Shown: positions 8,483 to 17,731, counted from the first letter of the stretch. The stretch is DNA of 64,000 nt from Sphingobium algorifonticola (GCF_004005485.1 NZ_RZUL01000001.1:186001-250000); one strand, 5' to 3'. Numbers and translations: made by a program. Notes: generated by a model not told the origin, from the letters alone.

Positions 8483-9087
8483 TCGGTTTGGCTGGACGGT
8501 CTCCAGGTAATCAGCCGATAGATGTAGAACGCGATCGCCAACGCCACCGTCGCGGTCGCCGCCGGGCCGATATAGCGATCGATCTCCTTGAAGTTCGCTC
8601 CCAGCACAAAGCCCGCATAGGCCAGAATCACATTCCAGATCAGCGCGCCCGCCGCCGTCCACAAAAGGAAGCGGACATGGCCCATGCGGAACAGCCCTGC
8701 GGGCAGAGACACCATCGTGCGCAGCGCGGGCATGAAGCGAAACACGAACACGATGGCCTGACCGCGCCGTGCGAACAGCCGATTGAGCGCCTCGACATCC
8801 CGCCATTCCAGAGTCGCCCAGCGGCCGAACCTGTCGATCAGCGGCTTCAGCCGGGTGAAGCCCAGTTTCCAGCCAATCAGATACCACACATAATTGCCCA
8901 TTGTGGTTCCAGCCGTGCCTGCCATCAGCAGCGGCACCATGTCCAGACGCCCCTGCCCGACGCGGATGCCACCGATGCCCATGATCAGTTCCGACGGGAT
9001 CGGCGGAAACACATTTTCGAGCACCATCAGGACAAATATGCCCCAATAGCCGCCCGCGTCAATGAGGTGGAGAACCCAATTGGTCAT
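8479..9087 (-). CDS. DedA-family membrane protein
   Basis: A 202-residue inner-membrane protein of the DedA/VTT (SNARE-associated) family, whose members flip undecaprenyl phosphate or phospholipids and support envelope integrity. It shows the family pattern: an N-terminal re-entrant segment with ENVFPPIPSELIMGIGG, then GTTMGNYVWYLIGWKLG, the conserved FRFMPALRTMVSLPAGLFRM segment, and C-terminal helices. The stop overlaps that of xerC. The ATG at 9087 is the only sensible start. Confidence 0.92.
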   Translation of the reverse strand: MTNWVLHLIDAGGYWGIFVLMVLENVFPPIPSELIMGIGGIRVGQGRLDMVPLLMAGTAGTTMGNYVWYLIGWKLGFTRLKPLIDRFGRWATLEWRDVEALNRLFARRGQAIVFVFRFMPALRTMVSLPAGLFRMGHVRFLLWTAAGALIWNVILAYAGFVLGANFKEIDRYIGPAATATVALAIAFYIYRLITWRPSSQTD

Positions 9088-9094
9088 ATCCTCA

Positions 9095-9258
9095 TCCTCT
9101 CCAGTGGGAGAGGATAGTGGAGGTTAGCCGAAGGCTTACCGGAACTTGGAGAGGGGCTGGAACCCATCGAAAGCGTGCAACCCCTCTCCCGCTGCGACTA
9201 GGCACCCCGGCGAAGGCCGGGGTCCCAAGTCTCGCTGCCCTCTCCCAAAGGAGAGGAG
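9095..9258. repeat. Intergenic palindromic repeats between dedA and gshB
   Basis: The 200-base gap holds a CCTCTCC/GGGAGAGG palindrome near 9096-9113, its relative near 9238-9260, and a CCCCGGCGAAGGCCGGGG hairpin near 9204-9222. The outer pieces are in roughly inverted orientation, giving a paired-repeat structure. No gene is seen. Confidence 0.6.
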
Positions 9259-9287
9259 GAAATCGATCCAAGACCATGAGGGGTGAT

Positions 9288-10244
9288 CTAAGCCCGCGCC
9301 GCGAGCCGCGCGTCGATGGCGTTCCAGATCATGCCGCCCGTATCGGTCCCGTCGAAAGCGTCGATCGAAACGATACCAGTCGGCGACGTGACGTTAATCT
9401 CGGTCAGCCATTCCCCGCCGATCACGTCGATGCCGACGAACAGCAGTCCGCGCTTTTTCAATTCCGGCCCCATCGCCGCGCAAATCTCTCGCTCGCGTGC
9501 GGTCAGCTCGGTCTTCGCCGCCGAACCGCCGACGGCAAGGTTGGAACGGATTTCGCCCTTGCCTGGAATCCGGTTCACCGCGCCGGCGACTTCGCCGTCG
9601 ATCAGCACGATCCGCTTGTCGCCGCTCGCCACGCCGGGAATGAAGGCCTGTACCATGAAAGGTTCGACCCATGAGGCGTTGAAGAGTTCCACCAGCGCCG
9701 ACAAATTGGCCCCGCTGCCGCCGACATGGAACACCGCCGTCCCGGCGTTGCCGTAAAGCGGCTTGACGACGATCTCGCCATGTTCCGCCAGAAAGGCACG
9801 GGTTTCGGCCAGGCTGCGCGTAATCATCGTCGGCGGCATGAAGCGCGCGTAATCGAGCACGAATATCTTTTCGGGCGCGTTGCGCACCGCGGCGGGATCG
9901 TTGACCACCAGCGTTTCACCCTGGATCCGCTCCAGCAGATGCGTCGCCGTGATGTAGGACAGATCGAACGGCGGGTCCTGCCGCATCAGCACGACGTCCA
10001 CGTCCCGGCCAAGATCGATCCGCACCGGTTCACCGAAGGTGAAATGATCGCCTTCCTGCTTGCGCACCTCGACCGGGCGCGCCTGGGCGATCACCCGGCC
10101 GTCGCGCATGGTGAGGTCGGGCGCGAGATAGTGGAACAGGCGGTGGCCCCGCGCCTGCGCTGCCAGCATGATATGAAAAGTCGAATCCCCGCCGATCTTT
10201 ATCGACTCCATCGGGTCCATCTGCACGGCGACATTGAGAGACAT
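9288..10244 (-). CDS. gshB: Glutathione synthetase
   Basis: Joins gamma-glutamylcysteine and glycine using ATP, the last step of glutathione synthesis, in the cytoplasm. The 318-residue protein matches the prokaryotic GshB length and order: N-terminal domain with VAVQMDPMESIKIGGDSTF, lid region DPPFDLSYITATHLLE, ATP-grasp motifs IVVKPLYGNAGTAVF, and the C-terminal metal and substrate block NVTSPTGI. The protein starts at ATG 10244. Glutathione-dependent pathways are prominent in sphingomonads. It stands alone between two repeat clusters. Confidence 0.96.
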   Translation of the reverse strand: MSLNVAVQMDPMESIKIGGDSTFHIMLAAQARGHRLFHYLAPDLTMRDGRVIAQARPVEVRKQEGDHFTFGEPVRIDLGRDVDVVLMRQDPPFDLSYITATHLLERIQGETLVVNDPAAVRNAPEKIFVLDYARFMPPTMITRSLAETRAFLAEHGEIVVKPLYGNAGTAVFHVGGSGANLSALVELFNASWVEPFMVQAFIPGVASGDKRIVLIDGEVAGAVNRIPGKGEIRSNLAVGGSAAKTELTAREREICAAMGPELKKRGLLFVGIDVIGGEWLTEINVTSPTGIVSIDAFDGTDTGGMIWNAIDARLAARA

Positions 10245-10260
10245 GCGCTATTCTTTCCTT

Positions 10261-10357
10261 CCGTTCGCCCTGAGCCTGTCGAAGGGCCATGCCGAGCGTA
10301 GCGAGGTGCCTTCACTTCGTTCAGGCGAAGGCTTCGACTTCGCTCAGCCCGAACGGG
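10261..10357. repeat. Long palindromic repeat, family A copy 1
   Basis: Begins CGTTCGCCCTGAGCCTGTCG and ends with the inverted partner TTCGCTCAGCCCGAACG, with an inner CTTCACTTCGTTCAGG shared exactly with the second copy at 27000-27136. It lies just upstream of gshB, between that gene and yraN. Confidence 0.75.
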
Positions 10358-10368
10358 GGAATATCTGA

Positions 10369-10737
10369 TTAACCCCCATGCCAGACGTTGGTCAGATGGC
10401 GCGGCGGACGGCCCGGCGCAAGGAGCATCACATCAATTCGCATGTCATCGCCCGGCTGGCAGTAGGTGGCGGCCAGGATTTCCGCTGCCGCAGCCACCCG
10501 CGCAAGTCGGCGTTCGTCGATCGCGAAATCCAGTTCGGCTGCGCGGCCGCGCGCCTTCACTTCGACGAAGGCGACGATACCGGGCTTGCGCGCGATCAGA
10601 TCGATTTCTCCCAGCGGTGTGCGTACCCGCCGCCCGATGATCTGCCAGCCCTTGAGCCGCAGCCACCATCCGCACAGGCGCTCCGCCTGCCGCCCGCGTT
10701 TCTCGGCGGCAAGTCTGGCCGCATCGGGCTTCTTCAT
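10369..10737 (-). CDS. yraN: YraN-family (UPF0102) endonuclease-fold protein
   Basis: A 122-residue protein of the UPF0102 family, which has a Holliday-junction-resolvase-like PD-(D/E)xK fold; its cellular role is not established. The core motif is visible: GEIDLIARKPGIVAFVEVKA, with the E/D and ExK catalytic-type residues. Its ATG overlaps the rsmI stop (ATGA), so it is the second gene of an rsmI-yraN operon. Together with the divergent LpoA-like gene this is the conserved yraM-rsmI-yraN neighbourhood. Confidence 0.93.
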   Translation of the reverse strand: MKKPDAARLAAEKRGRQAERLCGWWLRLKGWQIIGRRVRTPLGEIDLIARKPGIVAFVEVKARGRAAELDFAIDERRLARVAAAAEILAATYCQPGDDMRIDVMLLAPGRPPRHLTNVWHGG

Positions 10738-11597
10738 CCTTTCAGTTCCATGGCGCGCGCGTAGAGCGCGCGGCGGTCCATTCTTAGCGCCTTGGCTACC
10801 TCGCCTGCCGCCTTTGACACTGGTAAATGCGCCATCGCGGCGATCAGCGCGGCGTCGGCATCGTCCTGACTGGCGGCGGGGGCTTCGCCGGGCGGGCCAA
10901 TGACCACGACAATCTCGCCCCTGGGCGGCGCATCGCCATAGCGCGCAGCCAGTGCGGACAGCGTGCCGGTCGCCGTTTCCTCGAACCGCTTGCTGATTTC
11001 GCGCACCACCGCCGCGTCCCTGTCGCCCAGCGCAGCAGCCATGGCGGCGAGGCTCTCCGCCAGACGCGCGCCGCTTTCATAGAAGACCAGCGTGGCGCGC
11101 AGTCCCGTCACTTCGCGCAGCGCGTCGTCCCGCGCCTTGGCCTTCGATGGCAGAAAGCCCATGAAAAGGAAGCGGTCGGTCGGCAGGCCGCTCAATGTCA
11201 GAGCCGCAATCGCCGCGCTCGGCCCCGGCAGGCTGGTGACGAACCGGCCCGCTGCCCGCGCGTCACGCACCAGCTTGTATCCCGGATCGGAGATCAGCGG
11301 CGTTCCCGCGTCGGACAGCAAGGCAACGGCTTCCCCCGCCATACGCTCGACCAGTCGCAAACGCAGGCTCTCGTTGCTGTGGTCATGATAAGGGACCATC
11401 GGTGTATCCGCCCCGGCAACCCGCAGCAGTTTCGCGCTCACCCGGGTATCTTCCACCGCGATCACATCGGCGCGGCGCAATATTTCGGCAGCGCGCGGGG
11501 TCAGGTCTCCAAGGTTGCCGATCGGCCCGGCCACGATATATAGGCCGGGCTCCAGCGGGGTCTCCGCGCTGACAGAGTCATGATTGTCCGTTTCCAT
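10734..11597 (-). CDS. rsmI: 16S rRNA (cytidine1402-2'-O)-methyltransferase
   Basis: Methylates the 2'-O of C1402 in the ribosomal decoding centre using SAM. The 287-residue protein shows the family N-terminus LYIVAGPIGNLGDLTPRA, IAVEDTRVSAKLL, the AGTPLISDPGYKLV block and GPSAAIAALTLSGLPTDRF; the end is the short HTH-like tail. The start (11597) is only 11 bases from the divergent LpoA-like start, so regulatory sequence must overlap coding sequence or the true start may be a few codons further in. It is coupled to yraN by a 4-base overlap. Confidence 0.96.
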   Translation of the reverse strand: METDNHDSVSAETPLEPGLYIVAGPIGNLGDLTPRAAEILRRADVIAVEDTRVSAKLLRVAGADTPMVPYHDHSNESLRLRLVERMAGEAVALLSDAGTPLISDPGYKLVRDARAAGRFVTSLPGPSAAIAALTLSGLPTDRFLFMGFLPSKAKARDDALREVTGLRATLVFYESGARLAESLAAMAAALGDRDAAVVREISKRFEETATGTLSALAARYGDAPPRGEIVVVIGPPGEAPAASQDDADAALIAAMAHLPVSKAAGEVAKALRMDRRALYARAMELKG

Positions 11598-11608
11598 AAG
11601 GGTGCCAG

Positions 11609-12820
11609 ATGACAGAGAGGGATGCCGGACCGCAAGCAGGCATATTGCCAGCGGCCAAACGCGGCGCGCGAATCGCGTTCGCTATCTCCGCGCTGACGGT
11701 GGCGGGGTGCCAGACGATCGTGCCGCGCGGCACGCAGCCGGGCGGTCCTGCCGGTCCGGCCGACCCTGTGGAGCCGCGCCCGGTCGAACCGGGCCTGCCC
11801 AGCGATAGCCAGCGGCATCGCGTCGCCCTGCTCGTGCCGATGACCGGCGCGAATGCCGGCGTCGGCCAGTCGATCGCCAATGCCACGACGCTTGCCCTGC
11901 TGGACACGAAAGCGGAAAAGGTCCGCATCACGACCTATGACACGGGCGCCGGTGCCGCCGCCGCCACGGCCCGCGCGCTGGCCGAAGGCAACCGTCTGAT
12001 CCTGGGGCCGCTGATGGCCGAGGATGCCCGGATTGTCGGTCCGATCGCGCAGAAGGCGGGCGTGCCCGTCATCAGCTTTTCCAACGACACCAGCGTCGCG
12101 GGCAATGGCGTCTATCTGATGGGGTACAGCCCGACGCAATCGATCGAGCGAGTCGTGACCTTCGCGCGCAGCAAGGGCATGAGCCGCTTTGCCGCGCTGG
12201 TGCCGCGCGGCACCTATGGCGAACGGGCGGGCACATCGCTGCTGCGGGCCGTCGAGGGCGCAGGGGGCACCGTCGTCTCCATGCAGCCGTTCGATCGCGC
12301 GCCCGCATCGATCACCGCTGCGGTCAGGAAACTGGATGCGGCGTCACCCTATGACGCGGTGCTGATCGCCGATGGCGGCCGGATCGCGCTTCAGGCCGCG
12401 CCGGTCCTGCGCAAGAGCGTGAAGGGCGCGCGCGCACAACTGCTCGGCACCGAATTATGGAATACCGAAAGCGCCATCGCCGGATCGCCCGCGCTGCGCG
12501 GCGCATGGTTCGCAAGCGTTTCGGACGGTCTCTACGGGCAACTTGCGACGCGCTATCGCGCCCGCTTCGGCACGACGCCGTTCCGCCTGTCGTCGCTCGG
12601 CTATGACGCCGTGCTGCTGACCGTGCGGATCGCGCAGGACTGGAAAGTGGGCACTGCCTTTCCCGCCCGGCGGCTGGCCGATGCGGGCGGCTTTGCGGGG
12701 ATCGACGGCGCCTTCCGCTTCGGCCGCACCGGAATCGCCGAACGCGCGCTGGAAGTCAGCCAGGTCAACGCAGGCAGCTTCTCGGTCGTCGATCCCGCAC
12801 CGAAAGGGTTCGGGGAGTAA
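11609..12820 (+). CDS. Penicillin-binding protein activator, LpoA/YraM-like lipoprotein
   Basis: A 403-residue lipoprotein related to the C-terminal domain of LpoA, the outer-membrane activator of penicillin-binding protein 1A. The signal has an extended N-region and a lipobox at Cys34 (LTVAGC). The rest is a type-I periplasmic binding protein fold: HRVALLVPMTGANAGVGQSIANA, then LGPLMAEDARIVGPIAQKAGVPVISFSND. Like other alphaproteobacterial members it lacks LpoA's N-terminal TPR domain. It is divergent from rsmI, the neighbourhood known for yraM. Its role in peptidoglycan synthesis is inferred by homology. Confidence 0.87.
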   Translation: MTERDAGPQAGILPAAKRGARIAFAISALTVAGCQTIVPRGTQPGGPAGPADPVEPRPVEPGLPSDSQRHRVALLVPMTGANAGVGQSIANATTLALLDTKAEKVRITTYDTGAGAAAATARALAEGNRLILGPLMAEDARIVGPIAQKAGVPVISFSNDTSVAGNGVYLMGYSPTQSIERVVTFARSKGMSRFAALVPRGTYGERAGTSLLRAVEGAGGTVVSMQPFDRAPASITAAVRKLDAASPYDAVLIADGGRIALQAAPVLRKSVKGARAQLLGTELWNTESAIAGSPALRGAWFASVSDGLYGQLATRYRARFGTTPFRLSSLGYDAVLLTVRIAQDWKVGTAFPARRLADAGGFAGIDGAFRFGRTGIAERALEVSQVNAGSFSVVDPAPKGFGE

Positions 12821-12854
12821 GGCGTTCGATCGGAAATCTGTTTCTAATGTACTT

Positions 12855-12951
12855 CGTCATGCTGAACTTGTTTCAGCATCCATTGGCTCGAATGCGTCAA
12901 TGACGCCCCCAAGTCAGAGCTAATGGATCCTGAAACAAGTTCAGGATGACG
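12855..12951. repeat. Paired inverted repeat, family B
   Basis: Two copies of a palindromic unit face each other: CATGCTGAACTTGTTTCAGC within 12855-12885 and GATCCTGAAACAAGTTCAGG within 12921-12951. Each unit is itself a hairpin. This two-copy inverted layout is the form of a REPIN. It is the only structure in the gap between the LpoA-like gene and the aldolase gene. Confidence 0.75.
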
Positions 12952-13003
12952 CGCATGGAGAGCGCCGTGACCGGTTGCCCTGCCGCGGCAATGACAATCG
13001 TGC

Positions 13004-13657
13004 CTAGAGTATGCTCTGCCCCGTCTTGGCCCAGTCGGCCATGAAACCGGCGATGCCCTTGTCCGTCAGCACATGATTGAACAGCGATTTGATGACGGCG
13101 GGCGGCGCGGTCATCACGTCGGCGCCGATCCGCGCGCTTTCCAGCACATGAATCGGATGGCGTACGGACGCGACCAGGATTTCGGTGTCGAAGGCGTAAT
13201 TGTCGTAGATCAGGCGGATGTCCTGGATCAGCGCCATGCCATCGAAGCCGTTGTCGTCATGCCGGCCGACGAAGGGAGAAATGAACGCCGCCCCGGCTTT
13301 GGCCGCCAGCAAGGCCTGATTGGCGGAAAAGCACAGCGTCACGTTGACCATCACGCCATCGTCGGACAGCGCCTTGCAGGTTTTCAGGCCATCGATCGTC
13401 AACGGCACCTTGATGCAGACATTGTCGGCGATCTTCCGCAGGACGGCGGCTTCCTTCATCATCGTTTCATGGTCGAGCGCGACCACTTCGGCGGAAACCG
13501 GCCCTTCGACGATGCCGCAGATTTCCTCGACCACTTCAAGGAACTTGCGGCCCGATTTGGCGATCAGCGACGGGTTGGTCGTCACCCCGTCAAGCAGGCC
13601 GGTGGCGGCAAGATCGCGGATTTCGGCAGTGTCGGCGGTGTCGACGAAGAACTTCAT
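13004..13657 (-). CDS. fsa: Fructose-6-phosphate aldolase / transaldolase-like protein
   Basis: A 217-residue class I aldolase of the small transaldolase group (TalC/FsaA). Such enzymes either cleave fructose 6-phosphate to dihydroxyacetone and glyceraldehyde 3-phosphate, or act as short transaldolases in the pentose phosphate pathway; sequence alone does not decide. The Schiff-base lysine is K83 in CIKVPLT. Other marks are the FFVDTAD start, [13 protein letters not shown] and the phosphate-binding [11 protein letters not shown] start it at ATG 13657, which begins the conserved sequence; the frame extends seven codons further. It is divergent from priA. Confidence 0.9.
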   Translation of the reverse strand: MKFFVDTADTAEIRDLAATGLLDGVTTNPSLIAKSGRKFLEVVEEICGIVEGPVSAEVVALDHETMMKEAAVLRKIADNVCIKVPLTIDGLKTCKALSDDGVMVNVTLCFSANQALLAAKAGAAFISPFVGRHDDNGFDGMALIQDIRLIYDNYAFDTEILVASVRHPIHVLESARIGADVMTAPPAVIKSLFNHVLTDKGIAGFMADWAKTGQSIL

Positions 13658-13735
13658 GGCAGTTGCCCCTTTCGGCACGGTGATTCGATGGCGTCGCTAT
13701 AGGCGCGCAAACCCCCTTGGGGTAGGGCGCAGATC

Positions 13736-15904
13736 ATGACTCGCGCCCGCGTCCTTATTCTCAATGCCGCGCTCGGCCCGCTCGACTATCGCGTGCCGCA
13801 GGGGATGGCGGTGGAACCCGGCAGCATTGTCGTTGCCCCGCTCGGCCCGCGCCAGCTGGTCGGCGTTGTGTGGGAGGACGACCGCTTCCCCGATGTCGAA
13901 CCGGTCGGCGACAACCGTCTGCGCCCGCTCCTTTCCGTCATGGATGCGCCGCCGATCCCAGCGCCCCTGCGCCGCCTTATCGAATGGACCGCAGACTATT
14001 ATATGGCGCCGCCAGCCGCAGTGCTGCGCATGGCGCTTGCTTCGCACAGCGCGCTGGAGGGCGCGCGCACGACGATCGAGTATCGGGCGACCGGCCATGT
14101 GCCCGATCGGCTGACCGGCCCGCGCGCGCAGGCGCTGGAGCGGATCGGCGACCGGCAGGGGCTGATACGCGAACTCGCGGCGATCGGCGGTGTGTCCGAC
14201 GCGGTCATGCGCGGCCTGGTAAAGAGCGGCGCGTTCGAGGCCGTCGAAGTCAGCACCGACACACCTTTTCCCGAACCTGATCCCGACTATCATCTGCCCG
14301 CTCTGTCGGACGCGCAAAGCGCCGCAGCGCAACAGATGACAGCAGCCGTCACGGCGCGCGATTTCCGGCCGTTCGTGCTCGACGGCGTGACCGGATCGGG
14401 CAAGACCGAAGTTTACTTCGAGGCAGTCGCCTGCGCCCTGCGCGACGGGCGACAGACGCTGGTGCTCCTTCCCGAAATTGCGCTGACGGAACCGTTTCTC
14501 GACCGCTTTACCCGGCGTTTCGGCGTAGTACCGGTCGCCTGGCACAGCGGCCTGCGGCAGTCGGAGCGGCGGCGGGCCTGGCGCGCCATCGCGTCCGGCC
14601 AGGCGAAGGTCGTCGTCGGCGCGCGATCCGCCCTGTTTCTGCCCTATCCGCAACTGGGCCTGATCGTGGTCGATGAAGCGCATGAAACGAGCTTCAAGCA
14701 GGAGGATGGCGTACATTATCATGCCCGTGACGTGGCCGTGATGCGCGGGCTGATGGAAAAATGCCCGGTCATTCTGGCCTCGGCGACCCCCGCGATCGAG
14801 ACACGGCATCAGGTCGAGCTGGGGCGTTACACCGAAATCAGGCTGCCTGCGCGCTATGGCGGCTCGGAAATGCCGGAGATCATCGGGCTCAACCTGCTTA
14901 CCCATCCACCCGAGCGCGGACGCTGGATCGCGCCGCTGCTGGTCGATGCGATCGACGAGACGATGGCAAAGGGGGAGCAGGCGCTGCTGTTTCTCAACCG
15001 GCGGGGCTATGCGCCGCTGACTCTGTGCCGCCATTGCGGCTATCGTTTCCAATGCCCCAACTGCACCGCCTGGATGGTCGAACATCGGCTGACCCGACGA
15101 CTTGCCTGCCACCATTGCGGCCATGTGATCCCGGTGCCGAAGGCCTGCCCCGACTGCAAGAGCGAGGACGCGCTGGTCCCCTGCGGTCCCGGCGTTGAGC
15201 GGATTGCCGATGAGGTGGCGATGCTGTGGCCAACGGCGCGTACCGCCATCGCCACGTCGGACACGCTGTCCTCCCCGGTACGCGCCGCCGATTTCGTGAA
15301 AAGCGTCGAAGGCGGAGCCGTCGACATCATCGTCGGGACGCAACTCGTCACCAAGGGCTATCACTTTCCCAATCTGACGTTGGTCGGGGTGATCGACGCG
15401 GATCTGGGGCTGGAAGGGGGTGATCTGCGCGCGTCCGAACGGACTTTTCAGCAGATCGTGCAGGTATCGGGGCGGGCCGGGCGCGGGGTGAAGCCGGGCC
15501 GCGTCTTCATCCAGACGCGCATGCCCGAAGCGCCCGTCATCAAGGCGCTCATCAGCGGCGATGCGGAAGCGTTCTACGCGACCGAGACCGCCAGCCGTCG
15601 CCACGCCCATGCCCCACCCTTCGGCCGGTTCGCCGCGATCATCGTTTCGAGCGACGATCCGGCCGAAGCGCAGGATGTCGCGAAGCTGATCGGGCGAAGC
15701 GCCCCGGATGCCGAGGGTATGCGCGTCTATGGCCCCGCCCCCGCCCCGCTCGCCGTGCTGCGCGGGCGACATCGCCATCGGCTGCTGGTGCATGCGACCC
15801 GGCAGCTCGACGTGCAAAGCGTGATCCGGGAATGGCTGGATGCTATCGTCTGGAAATCGGGAACACGGGTCATGGTGGACATAGACCCCTATAATTTCCT
15901 CTAG
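13736..15904 (+). CDS. priA: Primosomal protein N' (replication restart helicase PriA)
   Basis: A 3'-to-5' DNA helicase that recognises collapsed forks and reloads the replisome. The 722-residue protein has the N-terminal 3' DNA-binding domain, Walker A GVTGSGKTEVYFE, the DEAH box (VVDEAHETSFKQ), and a zinc region with eight Cys between CRHCGYRFQCPNC and CPDC. Helicase C-terminal motifs follow (GTQLVTKGYHFPNL, then QVSGRAGRG). The length is typical. Its antisense strand holds a 741-residue open frame, which is a shadow. Confidence 0.97.
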   Translation: MTRARVLILNAALGPLDYRVPQGMAVEPGSIVVAPLGPRQLVGVVWEDDRFPDVEPVGDNRLRPLLSVMDAPPIPAPLRRLIEWTADYYMAPPAAVLRMALASHSALEGARTTIEYRATGHVPDRLTGPRAQALERIGDRQGLIRELAAIGGVSDAVMRGLVKSGAFEAVEVSTDTPFPEPDPDYHLPALSDAQSAAAQQMTAAVTARDFRPFVLDGVTGSGKTEVYFEAVACALRDGRQTLVLLPEIALTEPFLDRFTRRFGVVPVAWHSGLRQSERRRAWRAIASGQAKVVVGARSALFLPYPQLGLIVVDEAHETSFKQEDGVHYHARDVAVMRGLMEKCPVILASATPAIETRHQVELGRYTEIRLPARYGGSEMPEIIGLNLLTHPPERGRWIAPLLVDAIDETMAKGEQALLFLNRRGYAPLTLCRHCGYRFQCPNCTAWMVEHRLTRRLACHHCGHVIPVPKACPDCKSEDALVPCGPGVERIADEVAMLWPTARTAIATSDTLSSPVRAADFVKSVEGGAVDIIVGTQLVTKGYHFPNLTLVGVIDADLGLEGGDLRASERTFQQIVQVSGRAGRGVKPGRVFIQTRMPEAPVIKALISGDAEAFYATETASRRHAHAPPFGRFAAIIVSSDDPAEAQDVAKLIGRSAPDAEGMRVYGPAPAPLAVLRGRHRHRLLVHATRQLDVQSVIREWLDAIVWKSGTRVMVDIDPYNFL

Positions 15905-15934
15905 CCGCGCGCGGCGCTGCACTGTTCCCGGCCG

Positions 15935-17455
15935 CTACTCCTCCAGTCGCACCGTCTCGATGTCGATCGGCTGCTCCAGCCTGCCCGTCGTTTCCGCCCG
16001 CAACAGCGCCTCGCGCAAGCGCAGCGCCCCGTCGCGCGCGGGCGAAGCATGCGGTGAAAAGGCAATGGGGTCGAGCAGCCGCGCAGCAACAGCGAACTTC
16101 TTGCGGTCGGCATAGGACATGGCGAGCGTGAAGCGATAGCCGCTGTGTTGCGGGACCAGCGCGAACGCCTTGTTCAGCCCGTCATAGGCGATCTGCGGCA
16201 TGGTTCCGCCGCGCATCTGGTGATAGCGATAGAATTGGAACAGCGGGACGGCATCCTCGGTATCGGCCTTGTTCCCCTGCACGATCGCCGTCAGCGCCGC
16301 GCGCCATTTGGCGGCATCGTCGGTTCCCGCCGCGCGATCGAGCAGAATATCGGCCTTGGTGCCAAAGGCGCGGGCGTTTTTGGGATCGAGTGCAATCGCC
16401 CGGTCCGCAGCCGCGAGCGCGGCGTCAGGCTGTCCGGCAGCCTGTTCGACTTCAGCGAGCAATGTCTGTGCATAGCTGCTCTGGGGATGTTGCGCGGCGG
16501 TAGCGCGTATTTCCTGTGCCAGACGGGCAAGGCCGTCGCTGTCCATCGGCTGCATGCTGCGCAACGTCAGCATCATCATCGCGGCCTGCCCCGGTTCCAC
16601 CGGCGCCACTGTGACGGGGAAGTCCGGCACCTCCCGCGGCGTCATCCGGCTGATCGACATGCGCGAGGTCATGTAAGCGCGCAATTCCTTGTCCAGCGCC
16701 TTGAACCCGCCCGCGAAATAGCTTTCGGCATCCTTGCCTTTGCCGGCAACTGTTTCTTCCAGATATTTGTGAAACTCGTCGCCACGCGCGGTCTTGTACC
16801 GGAACATGTGCGTCAGCAGCCATGCCGTGCCGTAGAAGCGGTCGACCGTCATGGCGTTCATCCGTTCCGTCTGCCCGGCGAACAGTTGCGCGACCGGCAG
16901 CGGCTGCATGCTGACCAGCCCATAGGCCCGGTACAGGGGCGGATAGCCGAACTCGATCGTATCATCGGGCTTGAACTTGATGACCGAATAGAACTCCGCG
17001 AACCCTTCGACATACCAGGCGGGATAGGCCACGGGGAAATAGTGCAGCATGAAATGATGGGCATATTCGTGGAAGAAGATTTCCTCCGCGCCCAGATCGA
17101 ACTGCCCGTCCTTGCGCTCCCGCCCGACCACGGCATAGCCGTTGCGCTGGGTCTGCCGGTAATAGCCCGCAAGATTGTCGCGCCCCGTCAGCCGCGCGAC
17201 GGACCCGGCATTGGGCAAAGTGTAGACGACGACCGGGGCACCCGGCTCATCGTCCAGCGTGTCGGTGAGCTTGCGCAGCAGAAAATCGAACTTCTCCAGC
17301 CGTGCGGTGAAGGTCTGCAACTGCTTCGCCGATCCGTCGCTGTAGACGATGAAATGCCGGGAACGCGCCTCGTTCCAAGCGGCATGCGCCGGTGCGCCGC
17401 ACAGCCACATTGCGATCACGACTGCCAGCATAGCCCCGACCTGCCGCATCTTCAT
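15935..17455 (-). CDS. Secreted TPR protein with a metalloprotease-like HExxH domain
   Basis: A 506-residue exported protein. The signal peptide covers about 1-26 (ending AHAA). The N-terminal half resembles DUF1570/peptidase MA-like proteins: H129-E130-x-x-H133 in EIFFHEYAHHF, and the downstream WYVEGFAEFYS supplies Glu150 or Glu154 as a possible third zinc ligand. The C-terminal half has TPR-like helices (ALAAADRAIALDPKNARAFG). The role is unknown; zinc peptidase activity is inferred from the motif. ATG 17455 follows GGGAG; the frame runs open to 17827 without signal-like sequence, so that extension is rejected. Confidence 0.8.
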   Translation of the reverse strand: MKMRQVGAMLAVVIAMWLCGAPAHAAWNEARSRHFIVYSDGSAKQLQTFTARLEKFDFLLRKLTDTLDDEPGAPVVVYTLPNAGSVARLTGRDNLAGYYRQTQRNGYAVVGRERKDGQFDLGAEEIFFHEYAHHFMLHYFPVAYPAWYVEGFAEFYSVIKFKPDDTIEFGYPPLYRAYGLVSMQPLPVAQLFAGQTERMNAMTVDRFYGTAWLLTHMFRYKTARGDEFHKYLEETVAGKGKDAESYFAGGFKALDKELRAYMTSRMSISRMTPREVPDFPVTVAPVEPGQAAMMMLTLRSMQPMDSDGLARLAQEIRATAAQHPQSSYAQTLLAEVEQAAGQPDAALAAADRAIALDPKNARAFGTKADILLDRAAGTDDAAKWRAALTAIVQGNKADTEDAVPLFQFYRYHQMRGGTMPQIAYDGLNKAFALVPQHSGYRFTLAMSYADRKKFAVAARLLDPIAFSPHASPARDGALRLREALLRAETTGRLEQPIDIETVRLEE

Positions 17456-17572
17456 TGCGCCCACTCCCCGCTGCTTCCGCCTTATTGCCCGATCTGCGAC
17501 GCCAGATAAATGCTGAAAATATGTCCGAAAGGCCCGGATTGACAGCATTGTGCAAGCCGCTATCGCACCCCG

Positions 17573-17731
17573 ATGACGATCCCTTCCCCCTGCACGAAAG
17601 TCTGCACGCTTGATGCGCGGGGACATATATGCCTGGGCTGCGGGCGGACGCTCGACGAGATCGGACGATGGAGTATCATGACCGATCAGGAGCGGCTGGC
17701 AATCATGAAGAGGGTGAAGAAATCGGTCTGA
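17573..17731 (+). CDS. DUF1289 small cysteine protein
   Basis: A 52-residue protein: CTKVCTLDARGHICLGCGRT gives the four-Cys pattern (CxxxC then CxGC) of DUF1289, followed by LDEIGRWSIMTDQER. The four cysteines suggest a metal site. The family is widespread in proteobacteria with no known role. The last 29 bases overlap the 3' end of the convergent DUF1203 gene. It is too short for a 60-residue ORF cut-off. Confidence 0.85.
   Translation: MTIPSPCTKVCTLDARGHICLGCGRTLDEIGRWSIMTDQERLAIMKRVKKSV

Noticed and set aside
10261..10357. Possible CRISPR repeat
   Set aside because: The palindromic units are single or paired, not regularly spaced with unique spacers, and no cas gene is present.
13697..15922. 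741-residue open frame antisense to priA
   Set aside because: High-GC shadow of priA, with no recognisable protein features.
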